Shown piece after piece: positions 13,901-24,745 of a DNA stretch of 64,000 nucleotides. Position 1 is the first letter of the stretch, and every line of letters begins with the position of its first letter. The position numbers were made by a program, and so were the translations under genes. The stretch spans positions 23,419,608 to 23,483,607 of the forward strand of contig NC_088300.1 in the NCBI RefSeq assembly GCF_032854445.1. Direction: 5' to 3'. The notes beneath the pieces were generated by a model, which did not search any database, was not told the origin of the DNA, and saw only the letters and a list, made by a program, of their open reading frames with translations. Source of the stretch: Liolophura sinensis (taxonomy: Eukaryota > Mollusca > Polyplacophora > Chitonida > Chitonidae).

Positions 13901-16900
13901 GCGTCTGCTAAAGCGGATGGAAAGGCCGATGACGTATTTGGGTCTACATCGCCCAACTGAGATCTCAGGTACATATAGATGTGTGTCTTCAGCATCAGCC
14001 TCAACGACTGTCCCCAGTCACACCAATAACCATACTCACACAGGCTGGGAAAACGGCTCGTTACCAATGGATCAGGATGAATTATTTTTGGAGCCACCAG
14101 CTACATTTCCAGAACTTCATATTGCTGCGCGTTAAAAAGTAGCCTTAAGTTAATGCTTAAATATGCTTATTTCTTAGAAAGCATAGGTTAAGGGTGAAAA
14201 AAAGAACTATGACTTTGATCAATTTTGTGTAAAACAAAACAATGGAAACTCCGAATTCTGAAGTCAACATAATTGGTATTCAGTATTTCGTTGTGCGTTT
14301 CTCCGGTTTCCTTCCACACCAATGCTGGCTGCCGTCGTATAACTGAATATTCTTGAGTACGGCCTAAAACACCAATCAAATAAATAAATAAATAAATAAA
14401 TATTTCGGCGCACCTTTGTCGCCATCTGCAGGTATATTATGATGGCTACATAGTTATTGTGAAATATAGAATACCAAGTATACTGACTTCACTATTCGGA
14501 GTTTCCCATGTTTTGTTGTCAGCCATGGAGCAGAAATTCAAGCAGGCCAATATAAAAATTGTCACACGCTTGGTCCGGACCTATATCATGGTTGTACGTC
14601 AATAACACACCTTCAGCACGCTGAATTCTAATTCCCCCACCCACGCTAATTAATTATCCAACTGAGATGTACCTACTCAGCTGTTTTTCACCCACACCTC
14701 AGTGACGTGCTACAATGTAGATGTTGACAATGTCCCTGAGAGATATGCCATTACTTCTCTCAAGATGCACTATAACATAATCAGGTGACGACAAATAGAT
14801 GAGTAGGTCTACTTACCAGATACGCGGTTTTCTTCTTGGAACAAAGAAACCCCAGAATACCAGTGATCAAAAACTGCAAGATAATAAAACGACAAGCTGT
14901 TTCATTACCCATAACTTGGATATGCCACGACATTGCACCATTCTGTTGTTCTAAAAAATGAAGAGATGACTGTTCACTTTTATCTTACTGCATATTTGGC
15001 AGGGTGATGACTGCTGACCATTGTCTTATCGCATGTTTGGCGGGCTGACAGTGTTCAGTTTTGCATGTCAAGCTGAATATCTACTTGACATTTATCTCTT
15101 GCATGCTTGTATGAACAAGGAGTGCATTTGTATTCTTTGGTTGGATAATGACTGTTCATATATGTTCTATAGCATGTTTGGTTAAGTAATAACTATTTAT
15201 ATATGCCCTGTAGCATGTTTGGTTGAAAATGACTGCTAATGACTGCTCATATGACATGTTTGGTTGAGCGACGAATGGACATACTTTAAACCAATGTGCA
15301 TGGCGAATGTCCACATTTGTATTACGGGATAGTTGCGAAAGTTTACACTTAACTTATCGCATGTTTGGCTGAGTGTTGAATTTCGAGATTTGTGTTGGAG
15401 CGTGTTTGGTTGGATGATGAATACCGAGATTTGTGCTCGAACGTGTTTACATGGAAGATGAATACCGAGATTTGTGCTCGAGCGTGTTTACATGGAAGAT
15501 GAATACCGAGATTTGTGCTCGAGCGTGTTTACATGGATGATGAATACCGAGATTTGTGCTCGAGCGTGTTTACATGGATGATGAATACCGAGATTTGTGC
15601 TCGAGCGTGTTTACATGGAAGATGATCACCGAGATTTGTGCTCGAGCGTGTTTACATGGATGATGAATACCGAGATTTGTGCTCGAGCGTGTTTACATGG
15701 AAGATGAATACCGAGATTTGTGCTCGAGCGTGTTTACATGGATGATGAATAGCGAGATTTGTGCTCGAGCGTGTTTACATGGAAGATGATCACCGAGATT
15801 TGTGCTCGAGCGTGTTTACATGGATGATGATCACCGAGATTTGTGCTCGAGCGTGTTTACATGGATGATGAATACCGAGATTTGTGCTCGAGCGTGTTTA
15901 CATGGAAGATGATCACCGAGATTTGTGCTCGAGCGTGTTTACATGGAAGATGAATACTGAGATTTGTGCTCGAGCGTGTTTACATGGATGATGAATAGCG
16001 AGATTTGTGTTAGAGCGTGTTTACATGGATGATGAATACTGAGATTTGTGTTAGAGCGTGCTTGACTGGGTGATGAATGCTGAAATTTGTGATAGAGCAT
16101 GTTTGGTTAGATGTGTACTAAGAACGTTATACTATTATCTGTTCACTGAATCCCACCAACAACTAGCTCTGCACAATTCTCCTGAATATAATCTCTCTGT
16201 AGAATTAAAGCCCCACCGTTTTCAATATTAATGCGCATCCCTTGTTATAGTTCCATAGCCACGGATGTTCGAGTCTCGGGGGGAAATTGAAGCATATTAT
16301 TATTTTATCACATTGTGTTTGTTCAGCTCCCAAAGGCTCGGCAGTGCTTGTTATGATATTGTACAGATAAGACAAGGCATGTAATCAACCTTGTGCACAC
16401 AATCACACTGTTAGAATGCCTGCACAGCGTTAATACGAAGTCGCATTTCATTTCTAGGAAAACTTCTCAGATGTTATCAGTAAAACAACAAGGACTGAAA
16501 CCTACATCATTCATGCCATTTCAATTCTTCATTGAGACATTAAGTTATATATTTTTAAGCATTTTTTGCTTTGTTTTTATATTGTACACGAGGATTTACA
16601 AGATTCAGTGTAGCAAACAGGTGATCTATACTAAGGCATAATGTAATCGTTTCGTGCGTGAAGAGGAATAATTCTTAAAGTAGTAATTATTTGTTGATGA
16701 ACAATGTCTGCGGAGCATCTGTTTTTTAGCTAAACCTAAACGTTTATTGTATCTCCAATATTCCGCTTTTATTACAGTATGGAACATAAAATAAGCACAT
16801 CCAATCATAGAGATTGGCAAAAGCTTATCTTGAAACCTGCCAAGGCTATTTTCATTTTTCTAATTTCCGGCTTCATTTGTCATTTTCAGATGAAGAATGG

Positions 16901-18077
16901 AATGCAAATTCGTGTTCTATCGGTTAAAGCTTCAGCAAGAGTGTCAGTTAGTCTGCTCTCGAAATAAAAGAAAAGTGTTTCTTAGCAATTCCATGTTGGT
17001 CGTCAAAGTGGATAAATGGAATGAAACTAAGGATTACCTTAAGTGTAACTTTGTTTCTGTTTCTCTGGTATTCTGTTTTTCTGGTATTCTGTTTTCTGGT
17101 ATTCTGTTTTATAGTATTCTGTTTTTATGGTACTTTGTTTTTATGGTATCCTGTTTTTATGGTATTCTGTTTTTATGGTATTCTGTTTTTATGATATTCT
17201 AAAACATTACCATTGAAATGACATCCACATGATTTAAAGGAAGAATCAATCTTCTAAAAAATGTTTCTCTGAATAGGCTGTTACACACAGAGAAAAAAAC
17301 TTAGCCCCATGCATCACTGCTGTCAAACTGTATTGGATTCTTAAGTGGGAATGAAAATGCTCAGACGACAGAATATTAGTAACTGGAGGATTCAATAATG
17401 GTTAAACATTCTTTAGGGTTTTTCATGAAATTGTTTGGTCCTTAATAAATGGCGGGTACTGTTAGGTTGTCTGTACCAGTTTTTGGGGTTGACAAAAGAT
17501 AAATTTGAAGAATATTATTAAAACTGACGGGCATGGTGCACATATTTGTCGATGAGCAAGCCAACATGACGGTATCTCTTTAAAAGCAATGTTATTGATG
17601 AATATGCCACTGTAAATCTGCATGCAAATACTCAACGGCCGTACAGCGACTGCTCTATAAATCAGGTGACGTGTACCCACGTTTTCAACCAAACATGCGG
17701 GCAAATATGTACAGGTGTAGAGGTGAAGTAGTATTGAGTTATACTTACAAATCCACCGCTCCATATCGGCGATACACTGTGGGCCAGCCAGACCTCAGCC
17801 TGTATACTAGATACCACGCCAACACACAGGCTGACCAGTCCAAGGAATGCATGAAAGGCAGATATACCCTGAACGCCAAGAACAATCACCCGCATCATCT
17901 TGAGGGAGCGGATCTGGCGTCCCCTGAATCCCTAACGTGTCCCTCAATCAGTCCAGTCTTGCCAAGACGCCGGCCTTTCGCACCTTTCTGGTAGACTACA
18001 ACATCTCCACGTTACTGCTGAGCCTCCAAATTTACAATCGACAAGTCTGAAGGAATTCCATCTCTGACGTTCTCCAT
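4575..18077 (-). CDS. MS4A (CD20-like) four-transmembrane protein gene, spliced
   Basis: A four-exon model on the minus strand: 18077-18016, 17923-17749, 14873-14817 and 4910-4575, 209 residues in all. MS4A proteins are small tetraspanning membrane proteins of plasma and internal membranes, several acting in channel or receptor-associated complexes. What is seen: a short cytoplasmic N-terminus; TM1 (VIVLGVQGISAFHAFLGLVS onward); an extracellular loop ending PIWSGGF; TM2 (FLITGILGFLCS) followed by KKKTAYL; TM3 (IMCLTAFSVVSLVTAVVS); a second loop with an N-glycosylation sequon (NHT); TM4 (DVLIIIALVAAGTECIVCLI); and a basic-then-acidic C-terminal tail. The P-x-W-x-G-G motif before TM2, the small residues in TM1 and TM2 and the length are typical of the family. 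Introns are 92 nt, about 2.9 kb and about 9.9 kb. All junction phases agree. Family assignment is firm and the 5' end is tentative. The particular family member and its ligand cannot be told. Confidence 0.8.
5490..5750. mobile_element. Cluster of three SINE 3' ends, two direct and one inverted
   Basis: Two plus-strand tails (GCGTAAACACCAATCAAATA near 5549 and GCGTAAAACACCAATCAAAT near 5659) are followed at once by a reversed tail (TTTATTTGATTGATGTTTTG). The second and third meet tail to tail, forming an inverted repeat around 5661-5735. Bodies are shortened to 60-90 nt. Confidence 0.7.
6599..7245. repeat. 76/93-bp tandem array with open frames on both strands
   Basis: Eight units begin with TTTTCAAATACCT or close variants at about 6599, 6676, 6751, 6844, 6941, 7017, 7111 and 7203. 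Short units (about 76) lack the TTAGCGGTAATGACACAAAA segment found in the long ones (92-97). The order short-long-long repeats (6676-6940, then 6941-7202), showing a higher-order duplication. A plus frame reads FKYL..FVAATKQ.L.KI.AD.LAV with a 31-residue period, and minus frames stay open too. Nothing indicates that it is translated. Confidence 0.9.
7250..11315. other. Intron sequence of the MS4A-like gene, no gene recognised
   Basis: Apart from the tRNA-like head near 8491, I see no repeats or exons here that I can name. ORFs of 60-87 codons lack splice sites or recognisable motifs. Confidence 0.5.
8491..8570 (+). mobile_element. tRNA-like SINE head, degenerate
   Basis: TTGGCCGCGCAATCTGATAG, then AAAAGGTGTCTGCTTCGAAT and CACACCAGCC. 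The layout resembles a Leu/Ser-type tRNA head but box A is poor. The body was not recognised. Confidence 0.35.
11320..11475 (+). mobile_element. tRNA-derived SINE, 3' truncated
   Basis: GGGGCCTCCGTGGCTCAGTT head, ACCAATGCGGTCGCTATGAG and CAAAGGTCGTGGGTTTCCTC, then the sequence departs from the family. The tail is missing. Confidence 0.75.
11795..11935 (-). mobile_element. SINE body fragment, reverse orientation
   Basis: Plus-strand GATATGACGGCGGTCAG, TAGTAAACCACCGAGCTT and CAGCTACCTGCC are reverse-complement counterparts of the central SINE body. It is diverged and both ends are unclear. Confidence 0.5.
12329..12567 (+). mobile_element. tRNA-derived SINE, nearly complete
   Basis: Has the head from the A-box region (GGTTAGCGCGCTAGCGCAGC), a B-box-like GAGTTCAAGTCC, the GTGGGTTTCCCCGGGCTCTG body and the tail GAGTACGGCGTAATACACCA with AATAAATA. 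The first about 20 nt differ from the best copy. Confidence 0.8.
13560..13650 (+). mobile_element. Second SINE-like family: GGAGGAAA..CCGGAGTAAA core
   Basis: GCGTGGAGGAAATGGGAGTG and TCCGGAGTAAAGTAACTACC match the copy near 20205-20320 (GGCTGGAGGAAATTGGCCGT, CCCGGAGTAAATTACCACCC). This is the body of a SINE-like repeat, with no head or tail seen here. Confidence 0.45.
14293..14402 (+). mobile_element. SINE 3' end with (AAAT)n tail
   Basis: CCAATGCTGGCTGCCGTCGT, then GAGTACGGCCTAAAACACCA, then a long AAATAAAT run. The copy is 5' truncated and lies in the MS4A-like gene's intron. Confidence 0.75.
14817..14873 (-). CDS. MS4A-like gene: 57-nt TM2 exon
   Basis: Exactly 19 codons lie between a good acceptor (ttttattatcttgcag) and a consensus donor (CTG/gtaagt), phase 0 on both sides. 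It reads FLITGILGFLCSKKKTAYL, the second transmembrane helix followed by the basic cluster at the membrane face. It is too short to appear as an open reading frame by length and is recognised by its splice sites and by its fit between the flanking exons. From memory, vertebrate MS4A genes also put this helix in a 57-nt exon, which would make the boundary ancient. Confidence 0.8.
14985..16110. repeat. 41-bp minisatellite inside the MS4A-like gene intron
   Basis: About 15 near-identical units between 15414 and 16060. Each contains CCGAGATTTGTGCTCGAGCG and TGTTTACATGG, with a few alternating variants (GAATACC, GATCACC, GAATAGC). The left side decays into units recognised by CATGTTTGG, still 41 bp apart (14991/15032, 15173/15214/15255, 15360/15401). 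The right side ends with a similar relic at 16099. The middle is homogenised and the edges are old, as expected from unequal exchange. It lies between the TM1 and TM2 exons. Confidence 0.95.
17055..17199. repeat. 16-bp tandem repeat (GGTATTCTGTTTTTAT type)
   Basis: Nine or so imperfect copies with lengths of 14-17 nt. The plus-strand ORF through it (LVFCFSGILFSGILF and so on) is hydrophobic only because of the T-rich repeat. It is intronic to the MS4A-like gene. Confidence 0.9.
17749..17923 (-). CDS. MS4A-like gene: TM1 exon
   Basis: The exon encodes the basic juxtamembrane segment RQIRSLKMM, TM1, the first extracellular loop and the PIWSGGF motif that starts TM2. It ends at a consensus donor (GGATTT/gtaagt) in phase 0. 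The TM1 sequence with its repeated small residues (LGVQG, FLG, VGVVSS) and the Pro-x-Trp-x-Gly-Gly before TM2 are what identify the family. The 5' boundary at 17923 depends on the acceptor ttcag. The open frame itself is limited by a TAG eleven codons before the ATG pair. Confidence 0.75.
18016..18077 (-). CDS. MS4A-like gene: candidate first coding exon
   Basis: The ATG at 18077-18075 opens 20 codons (MENVRDGIPSDLSIVNLEAQ) plus two bases, ending at a donor CA/gtaacg. Joined to an acceptor ttcag at 17924, the split codon becomes Gln and the frame runs into the TM1 exon, giving a cytoplasmic N-terminus of about 28 residues, reasonable for the family. The implied intron of 92 nt is very short compared with the gene's other introns, and the polypyrimidine tract is weak. 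The alternative is that translation starts at the tandem ATG (17898/17895), with a TAG 33 nt upstream in frame. Confidence 0.4.
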
Positions 18078-20164
18078 CAAGGCAAATACGGTCGATCAGG
18101 ACTCTACAGCTGGCCGGGAGCCTGATTTGAAATGCGGTCGATTATCGTTGTTCTGGCACTGCCGGATAAGCGGCACCGTCGTCGCCAGGCTGACTAGAGG
18201 ATGCCTCTGCAGCCCACTGCGGTCTGCATCATGTTAAGGTGTCAGTACTAAGCCCGAAGGCTATTCCACCTCTAGGCTTCGTCGTCACTGTAGCTGGTCT
18301 CAGGGTCTATTGTAGGGTATGCTGTAAAACACGACTGTCTTCTATGGTCGCTTTCTGCAGTTTGGTGAGTCGTTAAAGTACGTGGCGTATTGGCTCCAGA
18401 GACCACTGACGTAGTCGATCGAACAGACAGGAAGCACGGAGGTAATGGGTTACTTGGTGGCCTGGTAGAGACATGCTGCGTCCATAGAACGTATTGATCC
18501 AATCGCATTCAATCTCGCCGTGGATACAAGCTCTCTTCAGGCGGTTTTCAGAGACCAGCCACTACAGCAGACATTCGCAAATTTTCGTCTCACAAAAGAA
18601 TTTCGCTAAGAATAAACCCCAATTCCACGTGCACTTAAAGCAGATTTATATAATGAAAGTTTACAGATGAAGAAAAGACGCCCTCTTTTTCAGAATGTGT
18701 TTGCTTTAGGGATGACGTCAAACGCTCTTTTGGGACTTGCTACTTTCATACACGATAATCTTCATACAAGAGCGAAAAAGAACCAAAAGCAGCAACCAGT
18801 CTACAGAGACAATCCTCAGTTTACAACACGAGCTCATTGTTTTTGTCACACAGACAAATGAGTATTAAAATTTGAAAACACGATATACACGTATGTCAAA
18901 AGCAGTTTCGACAATAAATTCTCAGAGAGAAAAATAAATATCTGAATAGCAGTACATGGTAAAATGATTATTAAACCAATGTCACGGACCAGAATGCAGT
19001 GAAGAATAGCAGCGAAGATGCCTCTGGCATTGTTTTCTTAAAACAGTTTAATCCTGTGTTTTGAGATGTAATTTAATGGTTGCTTTTCATTATTGCATCT
19101 AATATCTACCACCTTTGCGACCAGCAACATGACGTTGGCTATTTATTTAACATCGGAAGATGCTGTTAACGCATGCGTACGGGTGAAAAGTGAAATAAAT
19201 GATGCAACTGATGCCAAACTAAGTCTATGGCACATTCTTTAAGTCAGTAATGCACTTAGTGGAACTGATACCTTTAAATTTCCAGCTAACAAGCCGGTTT
19301 CTCAATCTCCAGATAGAGCCGAAGTATTTAAAGAAAAAAAGCTCTCAAATGTTCATTGAATTTTTAAGTATGACAAAAATTTTTTTAAGGTTCTGTTGAT
19401 CATAATTGTGATTTTGTACGAAATGCAAAGTTATCGCCATGTATATCTGAAGTACACAAACATTCCTGTACATGAGCTCTGTCATCTCTTCAGTGCATGG
19501 GGGAAATGTGGGGTGCTTTGCAGTTGATCTCCGCACTGGCATGATTCTCCATATCTAGCGTAACTTGTGGACTACTATAGAGGACGCCGTGGAACTTGGG
19601 AGAGCAACCAAACCTGTGATATAAAGGATTACTGAGCCCTTCTATTCTCAGAGGTTACAGGATAAAAGTGCCAAAGAGAACGGTACAGATGTTTCTGAGA
19701 TTTGATTAGTTTCATTTTGCAATAATTAAACATTATTGAGATAGGGCTACAGGCATTAGACTTTGAATTCCTGTATAATTCATTTGAAAGTTTTTGTTTC
19801 TTGTAAGTTGATAGTTAGGTTTGACAGATATATCTGAATGTAGCCAACGTTTTATCGATATTACATATAAAACCAACCAGCTGAGAATCTCCTGCGTTTT
19901 CCTATAAGACTTGCTGCCTTCAAAGATGACGATGGTTTGGAGAACCTAAGCAGAAACATATATCATGATCCCCGATATACTTTCAACAGTTTCAGAATGC
20001 ACATCTTAAAAAAATGGTCTGCTCGAAATTAAGAACTCTTTGAATCGATTTTAAATTTGTCGTAGGAGGAAATGGTTGGTTTCTTTTTCCCATACGCTCA
20101 GTTCAAATTATTGGAATATTATTGAAGAAAACGGTATTTCTTCTGTACATAATAAATAAATAAA

Positions 20165-20345
20165 TAGATATTTGACTGAAGCTCAACGGCTTAGTCAAGG
20201 ATATGTTACTCGTACGTCATGGGTGATGTTTATGGCTGGAGGAAATTGGCCGTGCCTAGCCCGGAGTAAATTACCACCCTTACGAACTATAGCAGTAGTT
20301 GGTTTAGAGCACGTGACTCCACTGATCAAAGGTGGTCAGGAGAGC
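20165..20345 (+). mobile_element. Second SINE-like family, longer copy
   Basis: Contains the GGAGGAAA and CCCGGAGTAAATTACCACCC core in a longer copy. It is preceded by AATAAATAAATAG at 20150-20168, which may be the tail of another insertion. ORFs crossing it are not genes. Confidence 0.45.
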
Positions 20346-21544
20346 GAGATATACCCATTATGCGTTCCATGACAACACATCTCTGACATCGGTATCAAGA
20401 TGTAAGACTTGTGTCTTCAACAACGTAACGTTTCGCCTGACAAGTCTAATGCAATCTCCCGTCAGTAGAATAAAAAGAGAAACAAAATAACGATCAATGC
20501 ACCACGTCAAGACGCACAGCGCATGTTCTGGCATACTAGCTCTTGTGATAGGCCTGACAGATTATGTGTGAGATTATATATAAGGTTTCCAAATGTTTAA
20601 TGACCGAGCCTTCTAAGGCCTCCTAAGTTATATACGTGAACAGATGAGCACCTGTTACCTTTAATTAAGAGCAGGTGTACTGAAGTGCGAACTGAAAATG
20701 TTACTGCCACCCTGACGACGTCATTCATACAAGAGAACGGCCACAAATAGCTTACTGAGCAAACACACATCCAAATTTAGCCATTTTATGTCCCCAGTCG
20801 TATCGTTGACGACGTCACTGATTTCATGCGGGATTCGCAATCAGCTAACTGCAATACTGTCACTCTTTTCTCTGGTTATTTTTAATGCCAGAGAAACACT
20901 GGAGACATATGCGGATTTACGAATTAAGGCTCTTATTTGTTTAAAATATGTATATACATGGCTAAATTTCTGCATTCTTAGAATACACTTTATTCTATTT
21001 CCTGTTACTCGACACCCAGTTGACAAAATTCTATGTTGTTCTTTTGTGTTTTTTGTTTTGCATCGTAAATTATCGGATAACTAATAATTCATGCGTAAAT
21101 TAGTGATCAAGATAGAGCCGTTGTGTTGCTCATACACGAAACATACACGAAATTATCTGCTTAGTGAATACAAAACTGTGCCACTGTCTCTGTCTTCAAT
21201 AACCAATCTAAAATGTTTTGGCGATAACCTGGGCCTGGGTGCTGGGTATCCATGGTGTTGAACAGTATCACCAGTTTGGACATACATGTATGCACGCCTT
21301 ACTTTTCCTGGGATGGTACTGAGTTCAAGATGCTAGGACCAGAAATAATCGGTCCAATGTATTGTGACTGGGTGAGGAATCATGTCGGCTGTGCTTCAGT
21401 GAATGCAGCACTTAGATCAAGTACTGGGGCCTTTTCTGTTTTATATGTTAATGGACGGAGAGCTAAAGGGTGGGTGGGTTACTTTACTCTTTAGACACGG
21501 GTAGTCCTTGGCTAAACATTACAGGATGAACGCAAGGGTCTCCC

Positions 21545-21775
21545 GTTCAATTCAAGTTATTTAAAAGACTGCTGTATAGAGAGCAAAACCAGGGGCGTGA
21601 TGACAGTGTGACAGTTGTGGTTGGCAAATGGTCACACATATTATCGGTCAAATCAGGCATCTTGTCAATTTTCCTCACTCAGGTTTTTATTCCAGCTGTC
21701 CATTTAGATGCTTAAAAAGTAGCGAAGTACACGCTCCACTAGCACCAAGGTTTAAGCAGAATTAGTTAATGTAAA
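21545..21775 (-). repeat. Dispersed repeat X, reverse copy
   Basis: Plus strand GATGACAGTGTGACAGTTGT, TTGGCAAATGGTCACACATA and AAGTAGCGAAGTACACGCTC are the reverse of repeat X as seen at 50670-50850 and 53440-53700. Confidence 0.7.
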
Positions 21776-22180
21776 ATCCGCAGTGCCTTACAACGCCTTT
21801 CAAAGGATAGTTACTAGCTACAACTTCCATGACGCTACAAACAGGTGTGCTCTGCATGGGGTCCAACTTGCTTTCCAAATGAAACCCACCATGTTACCAT
21901 AAAGTCATTTGAAAGGAACTGGTCCCGACCAATGTCTGCATGCAGCGTTACTCTGAAGCACTCAGTCCATTAGCCTATATAAAAGGAGAGTTGCAGTACT
22001 CTATCTATGCAGTGCCGAGCAGATACAACCTGTCACCATGGTGGAATGACTGACATAATGCTGAAACCAAGCAGCAAGTGCCATTCTCACAGTCTGACTA
22101 ACAATCTGCTCTCCAACTGAGGTTGAGTGACTTCAAGTCTTTGAAGAAGTCGCTTTAAACGAGACTAACGAAAGACAACT

Positions 22181-22362
22181 AAACGTGTTTAGTATAGTAA
22201 ACATTTGACATGTTTACATAATAAATGAAACACGTTTACATTTATCAGCATCTTACACTTAATATTAACACAGTCATTTTTGCTGGACTATTTGTGTTTA
22301 TTTTGAAAATATCCACCACAATACTGTGTAAACATTTTACATGTTTACTATAATAAACGCAT
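22181..22362. mobile_element. MITE-like hairpin element
   Basis: TATAGTAAACATTTGACATG with TTTAC on the left (22193-22216) matches, inverted, GTAAACATTTTACATGTTTA with CTATAATAAACG on the right (22328-22360). The inverted repeats are about 30 bp with a few mismatches, around a spacer of about 110 bp, and each arm is itself palindromic (GTAAACAT/ATGTTTAC). The target-site duplication is not clear. Confidence 0.5.
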
Positions 22363-22642
22363 CTCTTTAGCCACTGAACATAGTTTTTATGAATGAACAC
22401 CAGAACGTGTTTCTAAACTGTATCGGAAATGTGTTTAAAGACGAAACACTGATTTTTAGTGTGTATATAAGAGAAGAAAATACTGACGTGTCATCTTTCG
22501 CTTTCCAAATAGTAATTCGCTGTTATGAACGAATAAGCAATGAACGAATATCGTGGAAGTTGTCAATAATCCGCGATTCCTTGCAGTTCACAACACAACT
22601 TCCCAAAATCATCCGAATTAAGATTCATCTTTTTGTTTCAAG

Positions 22643-22795
22643 AGGGCCTCTGTGGAAAGAATGTTCTCTGTGAGGTTCAGCTTATGTTGTCTTCCTCTCC
22701 TGTCGTACGTGGGAAGATCTGCTTCCAGCAGTCTGCGGAAGGTCGTGGGTTTCCTCCAGAGTCTGCCTGGTTTCCTCCCACCACAATGCACACTG
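22643..22795 (+). mobile_element. SINE, internally deleted
   Basis: GGGCCTCTGTGG head, CTTCCTCTCCTGTCGTACGT, CGGAAGGTCGTGGGTTTCCT and TTTCCTCCCACCACAATGCA. The tRNA-like middle is shortened and the tail is missing. Confidence 0.65.
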
Positions 22796-22799
22796 CAAT

Positions 22800-24700
22800 T
22801 AAATTTTGTAACAAGATCACTTTATTTTTCAACAGCAGGCTTTAATTCAAGCTTGAACAGCTGTGTGGCAGGCTACAAAGAATTATAATAACTACACAGA
22901 CGCTACTTCATGGTCACACATAGAACTTAATCAAGTTCCAGTTCAGAGCCTGATCAATAAACCAGTTACATGTATCGATCAGTGATGGATCTGTGGTTGG
23001 CTTTCACCTGTGACATTGTCGGCCCCGTGGGCTGCGGTATTCTGTAAAAATCTAACTGCAGTGGGCAAGGTTTTTGTGTACCAAGTCCCAGATAGTTGAG
23101 AATACAACTTACACATATTACATATGATGTTAGCAAACTCTGACGGGCTTTCCGGCGTGTGTGTTGCGTCCAGGAGTTTTCCTTGTATCCAGTGTAAACA
23201 TACCTCTAGTACAAATTCACTTACATCGTTGTTTTGAACCCCTTATTGTTTTGTTGGTTAGAACTATTCAAGAGTTCTCCTACCGACTATCCATTATCCA
23301 TTAGATTTCGGTATTACACGAGACTAAGTGCAGTAAGACTAAGAACGTTGTACATTTCAATTTGATCTGTGCAATGAACTGTGCAGTTGTTACGATAGCG
23401 CTTGATGCGTGGTGAGGTTATGCTGCCAGGGTTATGTCCCTTGTACCTTGCATCGATTCATATTTTGTTATGTGTTTTGAGTACGGCGTTACACAACGGC
23501 TGTCACAATCCATCATAATTGTTTATTGATAAGAAATCATTGTTGCTTGTTTTTAGGCATTTAATTGGGAGAAACCGCGTGTAATTTGGGTATAACTGGA
23601 AGAATTGTCGGACGGGCTAGAAATGTCTTATCTGATAGCATCATTGATATTCACGCCATGTGCTACTCTCCTTAGACAGAGGACCGTAGCCGTAGGTCAA
23701 CCGCCGGTAGGTGAGAACGGTCTGGCGCACAGAGAGAAGCCATTAGTATACAAACAGAGGTCTGTCTCAGTGGCAAGCCATTAGTATACATACAGAGGTC
23801 TGTCTCAGTGGCTATAGAGAATGGAACCCTTCAGGGAAGTATCATATGATATATACTGTATTAGCAATATTAATAATATTAGCATTCACATTTCACAGTT
23901 TAAAGGAGAAGAAAATTTAAATATCAATCAAATACTGCTGAAAAGAGTATTCATTTCCTCGCAGGTGCATGCCACAAAACAAATTGAAGAAAGAGGGTCG
24001 GGTGTTCGCTGCCTGGTCGTATGACTGCAACTTATTCTACCGTAAGACAGAGCAGGGCCAGAAGTATCAAGTGTCAAAGGAAAATGACCTACTTGGCCTG
24101 TAATTTCCTCCCTACAAATCTTCGCCCTACGCTGAACACTGTAACTTTTAACACCACGAATTTCCTAAGCACACCTTACTTCTGTCTTGGCATGCAGCTT
24201 TGTGAGTCTCAGTGATGTAAGGTGACGACCATCAGAACAGCCTGTGCACTCCATGCTCCAAGCTTTTCCCCCACCTTGCTCCTGTCCGTTCGTGTGATAG
24301 GCTGTGCAGAGGTACATTGCATGTCTGTACTTCCACGACTTTCAGTAGCCTGCTACAAATTGTTCCCTCAATAGATACGTGCACTAAAAAGCCCGTGCAA
24401 TTGCCCTTGCATGTGTATCAATAGCCTCTATTATACATTTACTGGCTCTCCTAATTATCCTTTCCCCAATTCTGATTTCAAGTACATGTATATCGGTACA
24501 GTTGTGTGCTGTGTTCATATGCTCTGCGACTATTTTCCGTAGTGTATAGAGAGAACCGAATTGGTTTATAAACAGGAATCATTGTGAAATATTCTCTCAA
24601 AAAGGCTTTAAAATATTGGCATTCAATTGGCCACAAAACACAATGAAAAAGACAAGAGGTCAGAAGAAAAAATTACACAAATGTAAAGTTAACTGGCAAG
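22800..24700. other. Gene-free stretch before the Tc1 copy
   Basis: Holds the 38-bp duplication and a weak SINE-tail trace (GAGTACGGCGTTACACAACG near 23480). No exons recognised. Confidence 0.5.
23738..23813. repeat. 38-bp direct tandem duplication
   Basis: Two adjacent copies of AGCCATTAGTATACAAACAG through CAGTGGCA, differing at two positions. Confidence 0.95.
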
Positions 24701-24745
24701 TGCATGTAAAGTCACAGTATCCACAGAAATGAAGGACTACAGTCA

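Larger units (their letters stand above)
18078..22180. other. Upstream region of the MS4A-like gene, no other gene supported
   Basis: The region must contain the 5' UTR and promoter of the MS4A-like gene, but no TATA box or initiator can be singled out. A minus ORF at 18508-18272 (ending PETSYSDDEA) is hydrophilic and might be a 5' exon or an upstream ORF. It stops before any usable donor. One second-family SINE copy (20165-20345) and one repeat X copy lie here. Confidence 0.4.

Noticed and set aside
14985-16110. CRISPR-like array
   Set aside because: Units are contiguous with no variable spacers, and the setting is a eukaryotic intron.
16897-17202. Hydrophobic plus ORF as a membrane protein
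   Set aside because: Its hydrophobic half is produced by the 16-bp T-rich tandem repeat.
17462-17764. 100-codon minus ORF near the TM1 exon
   Set aside because: It is a different frame running through the exon's donor into the intron.
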